From NCBI GenBank assembly GCA_913057245.1, contig CAJXNH010000007.1, positions 1 through 64,000 on the forward strand: a DNA stretch of 64,000 bases, in the 5' to 3' direction. This document shows, one piece after another, positions 44,544 through 53,584 of this stretch. The notes below the pieces were generated by a model. That model was not told the DNA's origin, made no database searches, and saw nothing but the letters and a program-made list of their open reading frames with translations. The position numbers were made by a program, and so were the translations under genes. The stretch comes from an uncultured Phaeodactylibacter sp. (GTDB lineage: Bacteria > Bacteroidota > Bacteroidia > Chitinophagales > Saprospiraceae). The number at the start of each line of letters is the position of its first letter. Position 1 is the first letter of the stretch.

Positions 44544-45809
44544 ATGCCCATTGATTTCAAGGCACTAAAGCAAGGCCCGTTCCCGCAGCCGGTCCACCAT
44601 CAGTGGCTGGGGATGGCTTGCCTGGTAGCGATGATGGTGGGCATGATGACTTCCGCTGAAGCGCTGATCAGCATTGCTTTTATTGCGCTGGTTTGTAATG
44701 TAGTGCTCAACCGGCAGCTTCCGCAATTGTGGAAGCAGTTCATCCGGCACCCGGCACTCCTGGGCATTACCGGCATTTTCCTGGTGTATGCGCTGTCCGG
44801 GCTTTATTCTGAAAACACGGCTTACTTTTTCCGCAGGCTACGCACTTCCCTGCCCTTGCTGTTGCTGCCCTTTGCTATTTTGTCCATTCCACGGCTGGGG
44901 CGCAGGTCTTATTATAGCTTACTGTACCTGTTTTTCCTGCTCACCCTGGCGGCCTGTTTGGCAGTCGTGTATAATTACCTGACCGACTATGCCGCGATTA
45001 CGGCTTTGTACAAGAAAGGACAAGTAATGCCAACGCCTATGCGGCATATCCGGTTTAGCCTCACGGTGGTACTTGCCGTAGCAGGGGGTTTTTACTTATC
45101 TGCCCGTCGTTTTTGGTGGTGGCATCCGGCCGAACGTTATTTATTGCTTGGCGGCAGTCTGTTTATGATTGCCTTTTTGCACCTGCTGGCTGTACGAAGC
45201 GGGCTGCTGGCACTCTACCTGCTGGCCGGGTTAGCCCTCTTCAGGCTTATCGTAATACGGAGGCAATTTTGGCTCGGAGCAGGTGTAATAGTGGCAGCAG
45301 CAGGATTAGCTTACGCCGCTTTTCAATCTGTCCCGACGCTGCAAAACAAGGTGAATTATACCCGTTACACCATTCATCTGCTGATTCACGGCGGAGAGGT
45401 CAAGGAATTGTCTGACTCACAGCGCCTGGGCTCCATAAACGCCGGGCTGTCCATGGCCAGGGCGCATCCATGGATTGGAGTAGGGCTCGGCGATATCCGG
45501 GGTGAGGCAGAAGCGTACTATGAAAAGAACGCCCCCGGGCTTGCCGGTCGGCAGTTATTGCCTCATAATCAATATATTTTTGTACTTGGCGCAACCGGGA
45601 TTTTTGGCCTGGTTTATTTCTTGCTGGCTACCATTTATCCGTTGCTGTACCAGCGTGGTTACCGGGACACTTTCTGGGTGGCCTTCCATCTCGTTATACT
45701 GTCCTCCTTTATGGTGGAGCATACACTGGAGACGCAATTTGGCCTGACACTTTACCTGTTGTTTGCCCTTATGGGCATCCGGTACATTGATACGCAAAGC
45801 CTACGCTGA
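44544..45809 (+). CDS. O-antigen ligase/polymerase (Wzy/WaaL) family membrane protein
   Basis: 421 aa, about 11 predicted transmembrane helices, with the larger periplasmic loop near residues 260-335 typical of the Wzy_C family. It contains the family-type segment AHPWIGVGLGDIRGEAEAYY and the LPHNQYIFVLGATGIFGL motif (conserved histidine). These inner membrane enzymes join or polymerise lipid-linked glycans for surface polysaccharide. It lies 56 bases after cysQ and near galE; no glycosyltransferase cluster is present in the window. Confidence 0.87.
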   Translation: MPIDFKALKQGPFPQPVHHQWLGMACLVAMMVGMMTSAEALISIAFIALVCNVVLNRQLPQLWKQFIRHPALLGITGIFLVYALSGLYSENTAYFFRRLRTSLPLLLLPFAILSIPRLGRRSYYSLLYLFFLLTLAACLAVVYNYLTDYAAITALYKKGQVMPTPMRHIRFSLTVVLAVAGGFYLSARRFWWWHPAERYLLLGGSLFMIAFLHLLAVRSGLLALYLLAGLALFRLIVIRRQFWLGAGVIVAAAGLAYAAFQSVPTLQNKVNYTRYTIHLLIHGGEVKELSDSQRLGSINAGLSMARAHPWIGVGLGDIRGEAEAYYEKNAPGLAGRQLLPHNQYIFVLGATGIFGLVYFLLATIYPLLYQRGYRDTFWVAFHLVILSSFMVEHTLETQFGLTLYLLFALMGIRYIDTQSLR

Positions 45810-45813
45810 TTAT

Positions 45814-45843
45814 TTGTATTCTTAGCCCGGCAAAGTATATTGC
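45814..45843 (+). promoter_or_regulatory. Possible promoter of the methylmalonyl-CoA epimerase gene
   Basis: TTG at 45814-45816, a 19-base spacer and TATATTGC (45836-45843), a near match to TAnnTTTG, 25 bases before the start codon. Confidence 0.35.
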
Positions 45844-45868
45844 AACCTGCAAACAAAAAACAAAAGAT

Positions 45869-46273
45869 ATGATCCGCCTCGAGCACCTCGGAATTGCGGT
45901 TAAAAACCTGGAAGAGAGCAATGAGCTCTTTGAGAAAATCCTGGGCCGCCCACTATACAAAGTAGAAGAAGTCGAATCCGAGCATGTCAAAACGGCCTTT
46001 TTCAAAATTGGAGAGTCCAAGATAGAGCTACTGGAAGCCACAGCTCCGGAGAGTGCCATTGCCAGGTACGTGGAAAAGCGGGGCGAAGGGATTCATCACG
46101 TTGCTTTTGAAGTAGAGGATATCTACGCCGAAATGGAACGACTGAAAGCAGAAGGATTTCGCCTGCTCAACGAGGAGCCAAAGCGTGGCGCGGACAACAA
46201 GCTCGTCTGCTTTGTCCACCCCAAAAGCGCAAATGGCGTCCTGCTGGAACTTTGCCAGGAAATTAAAGATTAG
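45869..46273 (+). CDS. mce: Methylmalonyl-CoA epimerase
   Basis: 134 aa vicinal-oxygen-chelate protein. Metal ligands appear in LEHLGIAV (H5), EGIHHVAFEVEDI and the C-terminal GVLLELCQ glutamate. It interconverts (R)- and (S)-methylmalonyl-CoA, linking propionyl-CoA from odd-chain fatty acids or amino acids to succinyl-CoA. The mutase is not in this window. The gene ends 5 bases before the convergent glpX; a small GCACC/GGTGC hairpin covers the junction. Confidence 0.93.
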   Translation: MIRLEHLGIAVKNLEESNELFEKILGRPLYKVEEVESEHVKTAFFKIGESKIELLEATAPESAIARYVEKRGEGIHHVAFEVEDIYAEMERLKAEGFRLLNEEPKRGADNKLVCFVHPKSANGVLLELCQEIKD

Positions 46274-46278
46274 CACCG

Positions 46279-47319
46279 TTAATCTGGTGCAATAATTTCC
46301 ATAGCGACATGGGCGGGAGTGGTCCCTATGTTGCCCCCTATATCGTGGGTACGGTTAAGGCGGTGCACCCCTTTGATGTAGCGTATGGAGCCGGTAAGAG
46401 AGCGCAGGACAATACTCTCGGTAGTGACACCGCCGCGCCGGTCGAAGTGCACGCCATCCAGAAAAGAGGATGGCGTAATGCCCGTGGCTGCAAAGAAGGT
46501 ATTATTGGACCGGATGAGGGTATCGAGCGTAAGGACTTCCTTTAATTGCACCCCATCCTGCTTAAGCTGCCGCTTCTCCTCCACCCGCTGTGGGGCCCGC
46601 ATGCACTGCATTCCACCACCCAGCGCTTTTACAGCTGCAGCGGCGATCACCCCTTCGGGAGTGCCTCCCACGCCCATGAGTACATCGACACCAGTGCCAG
46701 GCACTGCTGCCATCAGCGCACCGATGACATCGCCCTCTGCATGAAGCGTAATGCGCGCGCCGGTCTGCCGGATTTCCTCAATGAGGGACATGTGCCGGGG
46801 TTTGTCGAGCACGAAAACGGTAAGGTCTTCCACATTACGGCCCAGAGCTTCAGCTATATTGTAGAGGTTCGAAGAGGGCGATTTGGTGATGTCGATGGCG
46901 TTTTTGGCTTCTGCCTCCACCACAATTTTGTTCATATAAAAACTATTGCCCGGGTCCCACATGCTGCCTTTATCCGCTACAGCTATGGAGGTAATGGAAT
47001 TTGGCCGCCCTTCTGCCAGCAACGTAGTGCCTTCCACCGGATCAACGGCGACATCAACTTCCGGCCCTTCGCCATTCCCCACTTGCTCTCCATTAAACAA
47101 CATAGGGGCTTGATCCTTTTCGCCTTCACCTATGATGACCGTCCCCCTCATCTCTACGGTTTTCAGGAAAGTGCGCATAGCATCTACTGCCGCCTGATCG
47201 CCCGCCTCTTTCTTGCCCATGCCCATGTATCGGGCAGCAGCAATAGCAGCAGCTTCAGTGGCACGGACCAGCTCCATAGCCAGGTTCCGGTCGGCACGTG
47301 GTATCATTTGTTCAGACAT
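46279..47319 (-). CDS. glpX: Fructose-1,6-bisphosphatase class II
   Basis: 346 aa of the GlpX type. Recognisable segments are IIGEGEKDQAPML, DPVEGTTLLAEGRPNS (metal and phosphate binding) and GVGGTPEGVIAAAAVKALGG. It removes the 1-phosphate from fructose-1,6-bisphosphate and is the committed step of gluconeogenesis, which is needed when the cell grows on acetate or fatty acids through the glyoxylate shunt encoded at 8-11 kb. It appears to be transcribed alone. Confidence 0.95.
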   Translation of the reverse strand: MSEQMIPRADRNLAMELVRATEAAAIAAARYMGMGKKEAGDQAAVDAMRTFLKTVEMRGTVIIGEGEKDQAPMLFNGEQVGNGEGPEVDVAVDPVEGTTLLAEGRPNSITSIAVADKGSMWDPGNSFYMNKIVVEAEAKNAIDITKSPSSNLYNIAEALGRNVEDLTVFVLDKPRHMSLIEEIRQTGARITLHAEGDVIGALMAAVPGTGVDVLMGVGGTPEGVIAAAAVKALGGGMQCMRAPQRVEEKRQLKQDGVQLKEVLTLDTLIRSNNTFFAATGITPSSFLDGVHFDRRGGVTTESIVLRSLTGSIRYIKGVHRLNRTHDIGGNIGTTPAHVAMEIIAPD

Positions 47320-47383
47320 AGGTTATGCTTTTATTGAGGATAAAGATAGGGAAGTCAGGTGAACGCTACTGTGCGGAATATCA

Positions 47384-48034
47384 CTACAGCGCCAGTAATT
47401 CCGGAAATCGGTCTATAAAATGATCCGGGGCTTCCGTTTCCAGCTTTTTTCGGGAACGGTAGCCGTAGGTGACGGCGCAGGTAGGCATACCGGCAGCCTT
47501 GGCAGCTTCTATGTCGTGGGTGGAGTCGCCGACCATCAGTGCCCGGCCGGCAGGCACCCCAAGCTTTTCCAGGATGCGGTGGAGACCTGCCGGATGAGGT
47601 TTGAGCGGATAGGCATCCGGGTTAGCGCCCTGCACGATGTCCATGAGCGGGGCCATGTCCAGGGCTTCCGCGATTCGCCCGGTGAAGTGTTGCAGCTTGT
47701 TGCTGTAAATGGCGGTCTTTTTGGGCTTCAGGGCCCGCAGGGTATCCATGACACCGGGGTAGGGCTGGGTCTTGGTCACGAAATGCTCGGCGTAGTACGC
47801 GTCGAAGTGCACTTTTGCGGTGCGAAGGGTACCGGGATCATCGGTGCCTGCCGCTGCTTTCAGCAAATAGGACAAGCCGCTGCCCAATAAAGGCGGCAAG
47901 TCTTCATAGGACAGAGTTGGGCACCCCAACTGCTGCATAGCATGGTTCACGGCATCTGCCAAATCGAAGCGGGAATCTACCAGGGTACCATCCAGGTCAA
48001 AAACGATGAGGTCAATGGTGTCTAAAAAAGCCAT
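47384..48034 (-). CDS. gph: HAD hydrolase, phosphoglycolate phosphatase-like
   Basis: 216 aa. HAD motif I is FDLDGTLVDS (12-21), motif II lies in AIYSNKL, and motif III/IV is MVGDSTHDIEAAKAAGM. The cap region and length fit the Gph/PGP group that dephosphorylates 2-phosphoglycolate arising in DNA repair, but related enzymes act on other sugar phosphates, so the symbol is provisional. It starts 65 bases after the glpX start on the same strand side and may form a unit with glpX. Confidence 0.82.
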   Translation of the reverse strand: MAFLDTIDLIVFDLDGTLVDSRFDLADAVNHAMQQLGCPTLSYEDLPPLLGSGLSYLLKAAAGTDDPGTLRTAKVHFDAYYAEHFVTKTQPYPGVMDTLRALKPKKTAIYSNKLQHFTGRIAEALDMAPLMDIVQGANPDAYPLKPHPAGLHRILEKLGVPAGRALMVGDSTHDIEAAKAAGMPTCAVTYGYRSRKKLETEAPDHFIDRFPELLAL

Positions 48035-48175
48035 GCAGTGGTGTTTTGATGGGCTAAAATACAGGAATTATTGGTGTGCCCCGCTGACTGCTTTTCATTA
48101 TTCCGGCCTGTCTGTCATCTTTTCGTACTAATCAACGTTACAACACCGTAACTGCTTTCATTTTAAATCCAAATT

Positions 48176-48718
48176 ATGCTTAAATCTAACTTTTTACTCT
48201 TACTGCTGCTTAGCCTGAGTACTTTCGTATCGGCTCAAACCTTCACCCTGATGAGCGGGGATGTAGGCGGGCAGGCGACCAAGATACAGGAAGCCAACAC
48301 TTTCGGCTGTGATGGCGAGAATGTATCGCCACAGTTGTCCTGGGAAAATGCGCCCGCAGGCACCAAGAGCTACGCCATTACGATGTATGATCCGGATGCG
48401 CCCACGGGCAGTGGTTTCTGGCACTGGGTCGCTTTTGACCTCCCAGCTGATGTCACTGAGCTGGCTGCAGGTGCCGGCAGTAAAGGTGGTAAGATGCCCA
48501 AAGGCAGTATTCAGAGTGTGACAAGCTACGGTGCGCCTGGCTATGGCGGCCCCTGCCCACCCGAAGGGCACGGCATCCATCAGTACATCATCACCGTGCA
48601 CGCCCTGAAAACCGACAAGCTGGGGCTGGATGCCAATACCAACCCGGCTATTGTTGGATTTTACCTCTGGCAAAATACGATTGAGAAAGCCTCGGTTGTG
48701 ATGTATTACAGCCGGTAA
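48176..48718 (+). CDS. Exported PEBP (YbhB/YbcL, Raf kinase inhibitor-like) protein
   Basis: 180 aa with a signal peptide (FLLLLLLSLSTFVSAQ). The PEBP fold is marked by NVSPQLSWENAP, MYDPDAPTGSGFWHWVAFD and GYGGPCPPEGHGIHQY, which shape the anion-binding pocket. The bacterial members have no agreed function; periplasmic location is expected from the signal peptide. It stands alone on the plus strand. Confidence 0.9.
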   Translation: MLKSNFLLLLLLSLSTFVSAQTFTLMSGDVGGQATKIQEANTFGCDGENVSPQLSWENAPAGTKSYAITMYDPDAPTGSGFWHWVAFDLPADVTELAAGAGSKGGKMPKGSIQSVTSYGAPGYGGPCPPEGHGIHQYIITVHALKTDKLGLDANTNPAIVGFYLWQNTIEKASVVMYYSR

Positions 48719-48848
48719 CTTACAATCTGCTCGGGTGATCACATGACGAGGAGCAAACCGCTTCCAAAAGCGAAGTCCTCGTCATACAGCCCAATTCTAT
48801 TTTAAGTTTAGGATGCTCATTCAAAGCCGTGGCGACAATATCTAATTC

Positions 48849-49760
48849 ATGGCATCAGTAAAACAGGAAAAAATGACCTTTGATGTATTCAATTTTGATC
48901 AGTTTGTCACTCAACATATGAGTGGTCAGGAGAGCCCTTTTTTTTATCAGTCTAAGGCCTTGCAGATTTATCCCCTTTCTATTGCATCCACCTTTATTAA
49001 GCCTCCTATCCCGCTTTTTCGTGCATCCTACAATTTCTTATTGCTGTTTTCTAATGGGGGTGGTCAGCAACAAGTTGACAACAAAGTTTTGACCTTAAAT
49101 GCAAATGATGCCTTATTCATTCGGGAGGGGCATCTCAATGGGATCAAATCTATTGACCCCACAACTGATGGTTACTTTATTTATATTGATAATTCCAGCA
49201 TTCCTCATATTTTTTCGGACCGTTCCCTTCTTAACCGGTTTACATTTAATCCAAAGCACTCGATATCAAAGAATGATATGAATTGGATATGCGAATGCTG
49301 CAAACTCTTGAGTCCCCATGGTAACAATACCATACTAGCACAAGAAACTTACACTGCTCTAATCAGAGTAATTGTACTAAAGCTGGCAGAGAACTGGCCT
49401 GCCAATTGGAATAAGCCGGACAGGCCATCTGAAATAACGATGCAGTTCAAGGAACTACTTTATGCAAATTTCATGTCCAATAAGGATGTCAGGTTCTATG
49501 CTGAGACCCTCACTGTTAGCGAAAATTACCTAAACCGATGCGTCAAGCGCGTCACAAGTAAGCCCCCCAAGCAGCATATCCATGAGCAAATCATCAACCA
49601 TAGTAAAATTCTACTGAAAGACCAGAGCAAAGACATTGCGCAGATCGCTTTTGATCTCAATTTTTCTGACCCCTCTTATTTCAGTCGGCTGTTCAAGCAA
49701 ATTACCCAATGTACGCCTTCCCAGTACAGGAATCGTATTTCGCAAGATTTGTCCGGATAA
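48849..49760 (+). CDS. AraC family transcriptional regulator
   Basis: 303 aa. The N-terminal half is a cupin-like ligand domain; the C-terminal 95 residues are the double helix-turn-helix (VRFYAETLTVSENYLNRCVKR and DIAQIAFDLNFSDPSYFSRLFKQ with the family end TPSQYRNR). It lies 69 bases upstream of a TonB-dependent receptor gene on the same strand and probably controls it; a 10-bp ACATGCATGT palindrome lies between the two. The inducer is not predictable. Confidence 0.92.
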   Translation: MASVKQEKMTFDVFNFDQFVTQHMSGQESPFFYQSKALQIYPLSIASTFIKPPIPLFRASYNFLLLFSNGGGQQQVDNKVLTLNANDALFIREGHLNGIKSIDPTTDGYFIYIDNSSIPHIFSDRSLLNRFTFNPKHSISKNDMNWICECCKLLSPHGNNTILAQETYTALIRVIVLKLAENWPANWNKPDRPSEITMQFKELLYANFMSNKDVRFYAETLTVSENYLNRCVKRVTSKPPKQHIHEQIINHSKILLKDQSKDIAQIAFDLNFSDPSYFSRLFKQITQCTPSQYRNRISQDLSG

Positions 49761-49829
49761 CCGCATGTTTTCTATTAACACATGCATGTTCATTCGCTGC
49801 AGTTTTGTACCAACAAAACTTATAAAAGA

Positions 49830-52205
49830 ATGAATACTCTTAACTCCACACTACAATCTATTTTCCTCCTTTTCTGCCTTTTTGCCACCTCACTGTCAGC
49901 CAGTGCTCAGAGTAATGGCAACCTTTCCGGTTATGTCAAAGATGCTAAGTCCGGAGAGCCCCTTATTGGCGCTACTGTACAATTAGAGGATGCAGCAACA
50001 GGCACAACCACAGACATAGATGGTTACTTTGAGTTAGAAGGCATCGAACCCAAGGCCTACAACGTTACGGCAAGTTACTTAGGCTATCAGTCTGCCACTT
50101 TGTACAATATAATCGTCCGGTCTGCAGGTACCCCTCCTGTCAACTTTGAACTTACTGAGGCAACCAAAACCTTGGATGAAGTGGTTGTACAGGCCAGTTC
50201 ACTGGATGATATTGTAAGTCCTCTATCATCGCAAACCCTATCAGCAGTTGAAATTTCAACCTATCCGGGCGGAAATAACGATATTGCCAAAGTCGTCCAA
50301 TCACTGCCAGGCGTTTCCGGTTCTATCGGGGGGTTCAGGAATGACGTGATCATTCGAGGGGGCGCACCTAACGAAAACGTATACTACCTAGATGGCGTAG
50401 AAATCCCCAACATCAATCACTTTGCCACACAAGGCAGCGCCGGTGGCCCCATTGGTCTTTTGAATGTTTCTTTTATTGAAGACGTAGATCTTTCTACTTC
50501 TGCCTTTAATGCCCGCTATGACAACCCTCTTTCCGGCGTATTGCAATTCAACCAACGAACAGGCAGTGCCCGGGAATTCAAAGGCAACGTCCGGGTCAGT
50601 TCCTCTGAAACAGCTCTGACGCTGGAAGGCCCGCTTTTCAAAGGTGACAATGAAGCTTCTAATACCACCTACCTCATCTCCGGCCGGCGCTCCTACCTGC
50701 AATTGTTATTTGATTTGATTGGCTTGCCCATACTTCCGGATTACTGGGATTACCAGTATAAAATTAACCATGAGTTTGATGAGTACAATGAAATCAGCTT
50801 GATTGGGGTAGGATCTATTGATGACCTTGCCGTTAATGCCATTGAGGAATTTGCCCCCGAGCAACAGGCCGCTCAGGAACAGGTGCCGGTCATCCGGCAA
50901 TGGACAACTACAGTAGGTTTGTCCTACAAACGACGCTTCAAGTCTGGCAATGGCAACTTCCGTTCAACCCTCAGCACTAATGTTTTGAATAATGAGTTCA
51001 CTCGGTTTCAGGACAACGTAGCGGAAACCGGAGTGCTCTTTCAAAACGACAGCCGGGAGTCCGAAATCAAATGGCGGAATCAAGTGACCAACTACCTGGA
51101 GGAGTGGATACTCAGTAGTGGATTCAGCATCCAACGGGCTAACTACACCAATGCGACTTTAAATTTTATTAACCCAGTAAATTTCGATACAGAGATTGAT
51201 TTTTATCGCTATGGCCTTTTTGTACAGGCGGCTCGTACACTCTTGAACAACCGCCTGGACCTTTCCTTTGGTATTCGAGCAGATGCCAATACCTTCACCA
51301 ACCAAAAGAATCAGTTATTAGAAACGCTCTCTCCACGCATTGGAATGTCCTATGCCCTGGATCAGGCAAAGCGATGGAGGTTAAATGGATCAGTAGGTAT
51401 TTATTACAAGATCCCTCCCTTTACTATTCTTGGCTTTCAAAGCAACGAGGGGGTCTTTGTCAATCAGGACGCCCAGTACATCCGCAGCACTCATTTCGTA
51501 GCCGGTATCAAGTATAAACCCCGACCATCAACCACGATTTCCCTGGAAGGCTTCTGGAAAATATATGATGACTATCCGGTCTCTATCGTTGACAGCACCT
51601 CATTGGCAAATAAAGGGGCGGGATTTGAAGTACTGGGCAATGAAGCTATTGAATCAATTGGTGAAGGGCGGACTTACGGGCTGGAGCTGCTTCTACAGCA
51701 ACAGTTCACTGGTAACTTCTACGGTATCCTGGCTTATACCCTTTTCAAAAGCGAATTCACAGGTTTTCAAGATGACTACCGCCCCTCAGCCTGGGATAGC
51801 CGCCATCTGCTGACGTTCACCGGAGGGTATCAACTGGGCAAGAACTGGGAAATAAGCCTGAGATACCGATTCGTAGGGGCTACTCCCTATGCCCCAGTCG
51901 ATCAGGAGCAGACACTTGCTTCCTATCCTGCTCTTATTCTGGATTACAACCGACTGGGCACCGTGGAGCTGAATACCTTTAATCAAGCCGATATCCGCAT
52001 CGACAAAAAATGGAATTTCAAGAAAGCTTCCCTTAATATCTTTCTGGAAATCCAAAATGCTTTTGCCCAGGAGATACCCGAGCCCCCTACTTTTGGCCTG
52101 GACCGCAATGATAATGGGGACATCATTATGCCCAGGACACTTGTTGCTGTTCCGATTAACAATGGGGAAGCCCTTCCAACAGTTGGGGTTGTCTTCGATT
52201 TTTAG
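49830..52205 (+). CDS. TonB-dependent outer membrane receptor with carboxypeptidase-like N-terminal domain
   Basis: 791 aa from ATG 49830; an in-frame ATG at 49782 would add 16 residues before the signal peptide. Order: signal peptide (about 1-27), a CarboxypepD_reg-like beta-sandwich (GYVKDAKSGEPLIGATVQ..., 30-110), plug domain (IAKVVQSLPGVSG ... DVIIRGGAPNENVYYLDGVEIP) and a large beta-barrel ending in VVFDF, the usual aromatic end of barrel proteins. It imports an unknown ligand using the TonB/ExbBD complex. No SusD partner follows, so it is not a classical polysaccharide utilisation pair. The AraC gene just upstream is the likely regulator. Confidence 0.92.
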   Translation: MNTLNSTLQSIFLLFCLFATSLSASAQSNGNLSGYVKDAKSGEPLIGATVQLEDAATGTTTDIDGYFELEGIEPKAYNVTASYLGYQSATLYNIIVRSAGTPPVNFELTEATKTLDEVVVQASSLDDIVSPLSSQTLSAVEISTYPGGNNDIAKVVQSLPGVSGSIGGFRNDVIIRGGAPNENVYYLDGVEIPNINHFATQGSAGGPIGLLNVSFIEDVDLSTSAFNARYDNPLSGVLQFNQRTGSAREFKGNVRVSSSETALTLEGPLFKGDNEASNTTYLISGRRSYLQLLFDLIGLPILPDYWDYQYKINHEFDEYNEISLIGVGSIDDLAVNAIEEFAPEQQAAQEQVPVIRQWTTTVGLSYKRRFKSGNGNFRSTLSTNVLNNEFTRFQDNVAETGVLFQNDSRESEIKWRNQVTNYLEEWILSSGFSIQRANYTNATLNFINPVNFDTEIDFYRYGLFVQAARTLLNNRLDLSFGIRADANTFTNQKNQLLETLSPRIGMSYALDQAKRWRLNGSVGIYYKIPPFTILGFQSNEGVFVNQDAQYIRSTHFVAGIKYKPRPSTTISLEGFWKIYDDYPVSIVDSTSLANKGAGFEVLGNEAIESIGEGRTYGLELLLQQQFTGNFYGILAYTLFKSEFTGFQDDYRPSAWDSRHLLTFTGGYQLGKNWEISLRYRFVGATPYAPVDQEQTLASYPALILDYNRLGTVELNTFNQADIRIDKKWNFKKASLNIFLEIQNAFAQEIPEPPTFGLDRNDNGDIIMPRTLVAVPINNGEALPTVGVVFDF

Positions 52206-52250
52206 CCTTTCGTATTGCATTGAGAGTCGTTAGCCTGTTTGCAAAATTAT

Positions 52251-52281
52251 TTGTTTCTTAAAACAAAATAATTTACTTTTG
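52251..52281 (+). promoter_or_regulatory. Promoter of dinB with overlapping palindrome
   Basis: TTG at 52251-52253, a 20-base spacer and TACTTTTG (52274-52281), an exact TAnnTTTG. An imperfect palindrome (AAATTATTTGTTT at 52244-52256 against AAACAAAATAATTT at 52261-52274) covers the -33 to -7 interval and could be a repressor site. Confidence 0.6.
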
Positions 52282-52377
52282 AGGCACCCTCCAGCATACT
52301 ATGAAACGCTATGTTGACTATGCTTGTCAGCTATAAGGCTGGCAAGCGCCCCCAGCGTAGCCTGAAAACCAAACAGC

Positions 52378-53517
52378 ATGTTTGAACGAGCCATCCTGCA
52401 TCTGGACCTCGATGCCTTTTTTGTGTCCGTAGAGCAGCTGCACAACAGCGAACTGCAGGGTAAACCACTGATTATTGGCGGCAGCAGCGGCCGGGGCGTG
52501 GTCGCAAGCTGTAGTTATGAAGCGCGGCGCTTTGGCATCCGCTCCGGCATGCCTATACGCCATGCGCTGCTGCGCTGCCCGGACGCCACCGTGCTGCGGG
52601 GCGATATGGAAAACTACCTGAAGCATTCCAGACTGGTCACAGAGATACTGGCAGAGGATGCGCCCGTGCTGGAGAAGGCTTCCATTGATGAGTTCTACCT
52701 GGATATTAGCGGTATGGACCGTTACTTTGGCTGCTGGAAATGGTCGCAGGAGCTGCGGCAAAAGGTGATCTGCGAAAGCGGCCTGCCTTTGTCCATTGGC
52801 CTATCAGTCAACAAGCTGGTTTCGAAGGTCGGTGCAGGGGAAAGCAAGCCCAATGGCGCACAACTGGTAGAATCGGGCCGGGAAAAACAGTTTCTGGCCC
52901 CACTGCCGGTGCGGCGGTTGCCGGCGGTGGGGCAGGTGACCTGCCACCGGCTAAGCCAAATGGGCATACGCACGGTACAGGCGCTTAGTCAGGTTCCGCC
53001 GTTGTTGTTGCAGCGCGAATTTGGCAAGCCCGGCAAGCAATTGTGGGAAAAGGCGCACGGTATTGACCACCGGCCCGTCGTGCCCTATACCGAACGGCAG
53101 TCCATCTCCACGGAGCGTACCTTTCAGACCGATACGACGAATGTTGAATTCCTCCGCACCACCCTCAATCAGATGGTAGCTCAGCTCGCTTTCGAGCTCC
53201 GGCAGTCCGGGCGGCTGACCGCCTGCATTACCGTGAAGCTGCGGTATACCGATTTCAATACCTTCACCCGGCAGCACCGGTTGCCTTATACAGCTTCCGA
53301 CAGTACGCTGCTGCATCATGCGCAGGAGTTGCTGGAACAATTGTATGAGCGTCGCCAACTGGTGCGCCTTTTGGGCGTGCGCTTCAGCAAACTCGTGCCC
53401 GGCCATCCACAGCTGAGCCTTTTTGACGCCTCAGCGGAGGAGCAGCGCCTGCAGGCGGCGATGGATAGAATACGGCAGCGGTTTGGGAAGGGGGCAGTGG
53501 GGAGGGGAGTGCGCTAG
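52378..53517 (+). CDS. dinB: DNA polymerase IV (Y-family)
   Basis: 379 aa translesion polymerase. The catalytic acidic residues are in HLDLDAFFVSVEQ (palm, near 8-10) and SIDEFYLDISG (near 103-105). The fingers/palm region has ASCSYEARRFGIRSGMP, and the thumb shows the helix-hairpin-helix around VGQVTCHRLSQMGIRTV. The C-terminal little-finger domain is present. A clear beta-clamp motif could be QLSLFD (near 352). It copies damaged DNA with low fidelity. Its own promoter with an overlapping palindrome suggests damage control. Confidence 0.94.
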   Translation: MFERAILHLDLDAFFVSVEQLHNSELQGKPLIIGGSSGRGVVASCSYEARRFGIRSGMPIRHALLRCPDATVLRGDMENYLKHSRLVTEILAEDAPVLEKASIDEFYLDISGMDRYFGCWKWSQELRQKVICESGLPLSIGLSVNKLVSKVGAGESKPNGAQLVESGREKQFLAPLPVRRLPAVGQVTCHRLSQMGIRTVQALSQVPPLLLQREFGKPGKQLWEKAHGIDHRPVVPYTERQSISTERTFQTDTTNVEFLRTTLNQMVAQLAFELRQSGRLTACITVKLRYTDFNTFTRQHRLPYTASDSTLLHHAQELLEQLYERRQLVRLLGVRFSKLVPGHPQLSLFDASAEEQRLQAAMDRIRQRFGKGAVGRGVR

Positions 53518-53584
53518 TGTCTGTTAGGACGGGGAGAATGGCAAGCGTGGTCGCCCATCTCCACCACTTCGCAGCACCAATGCC

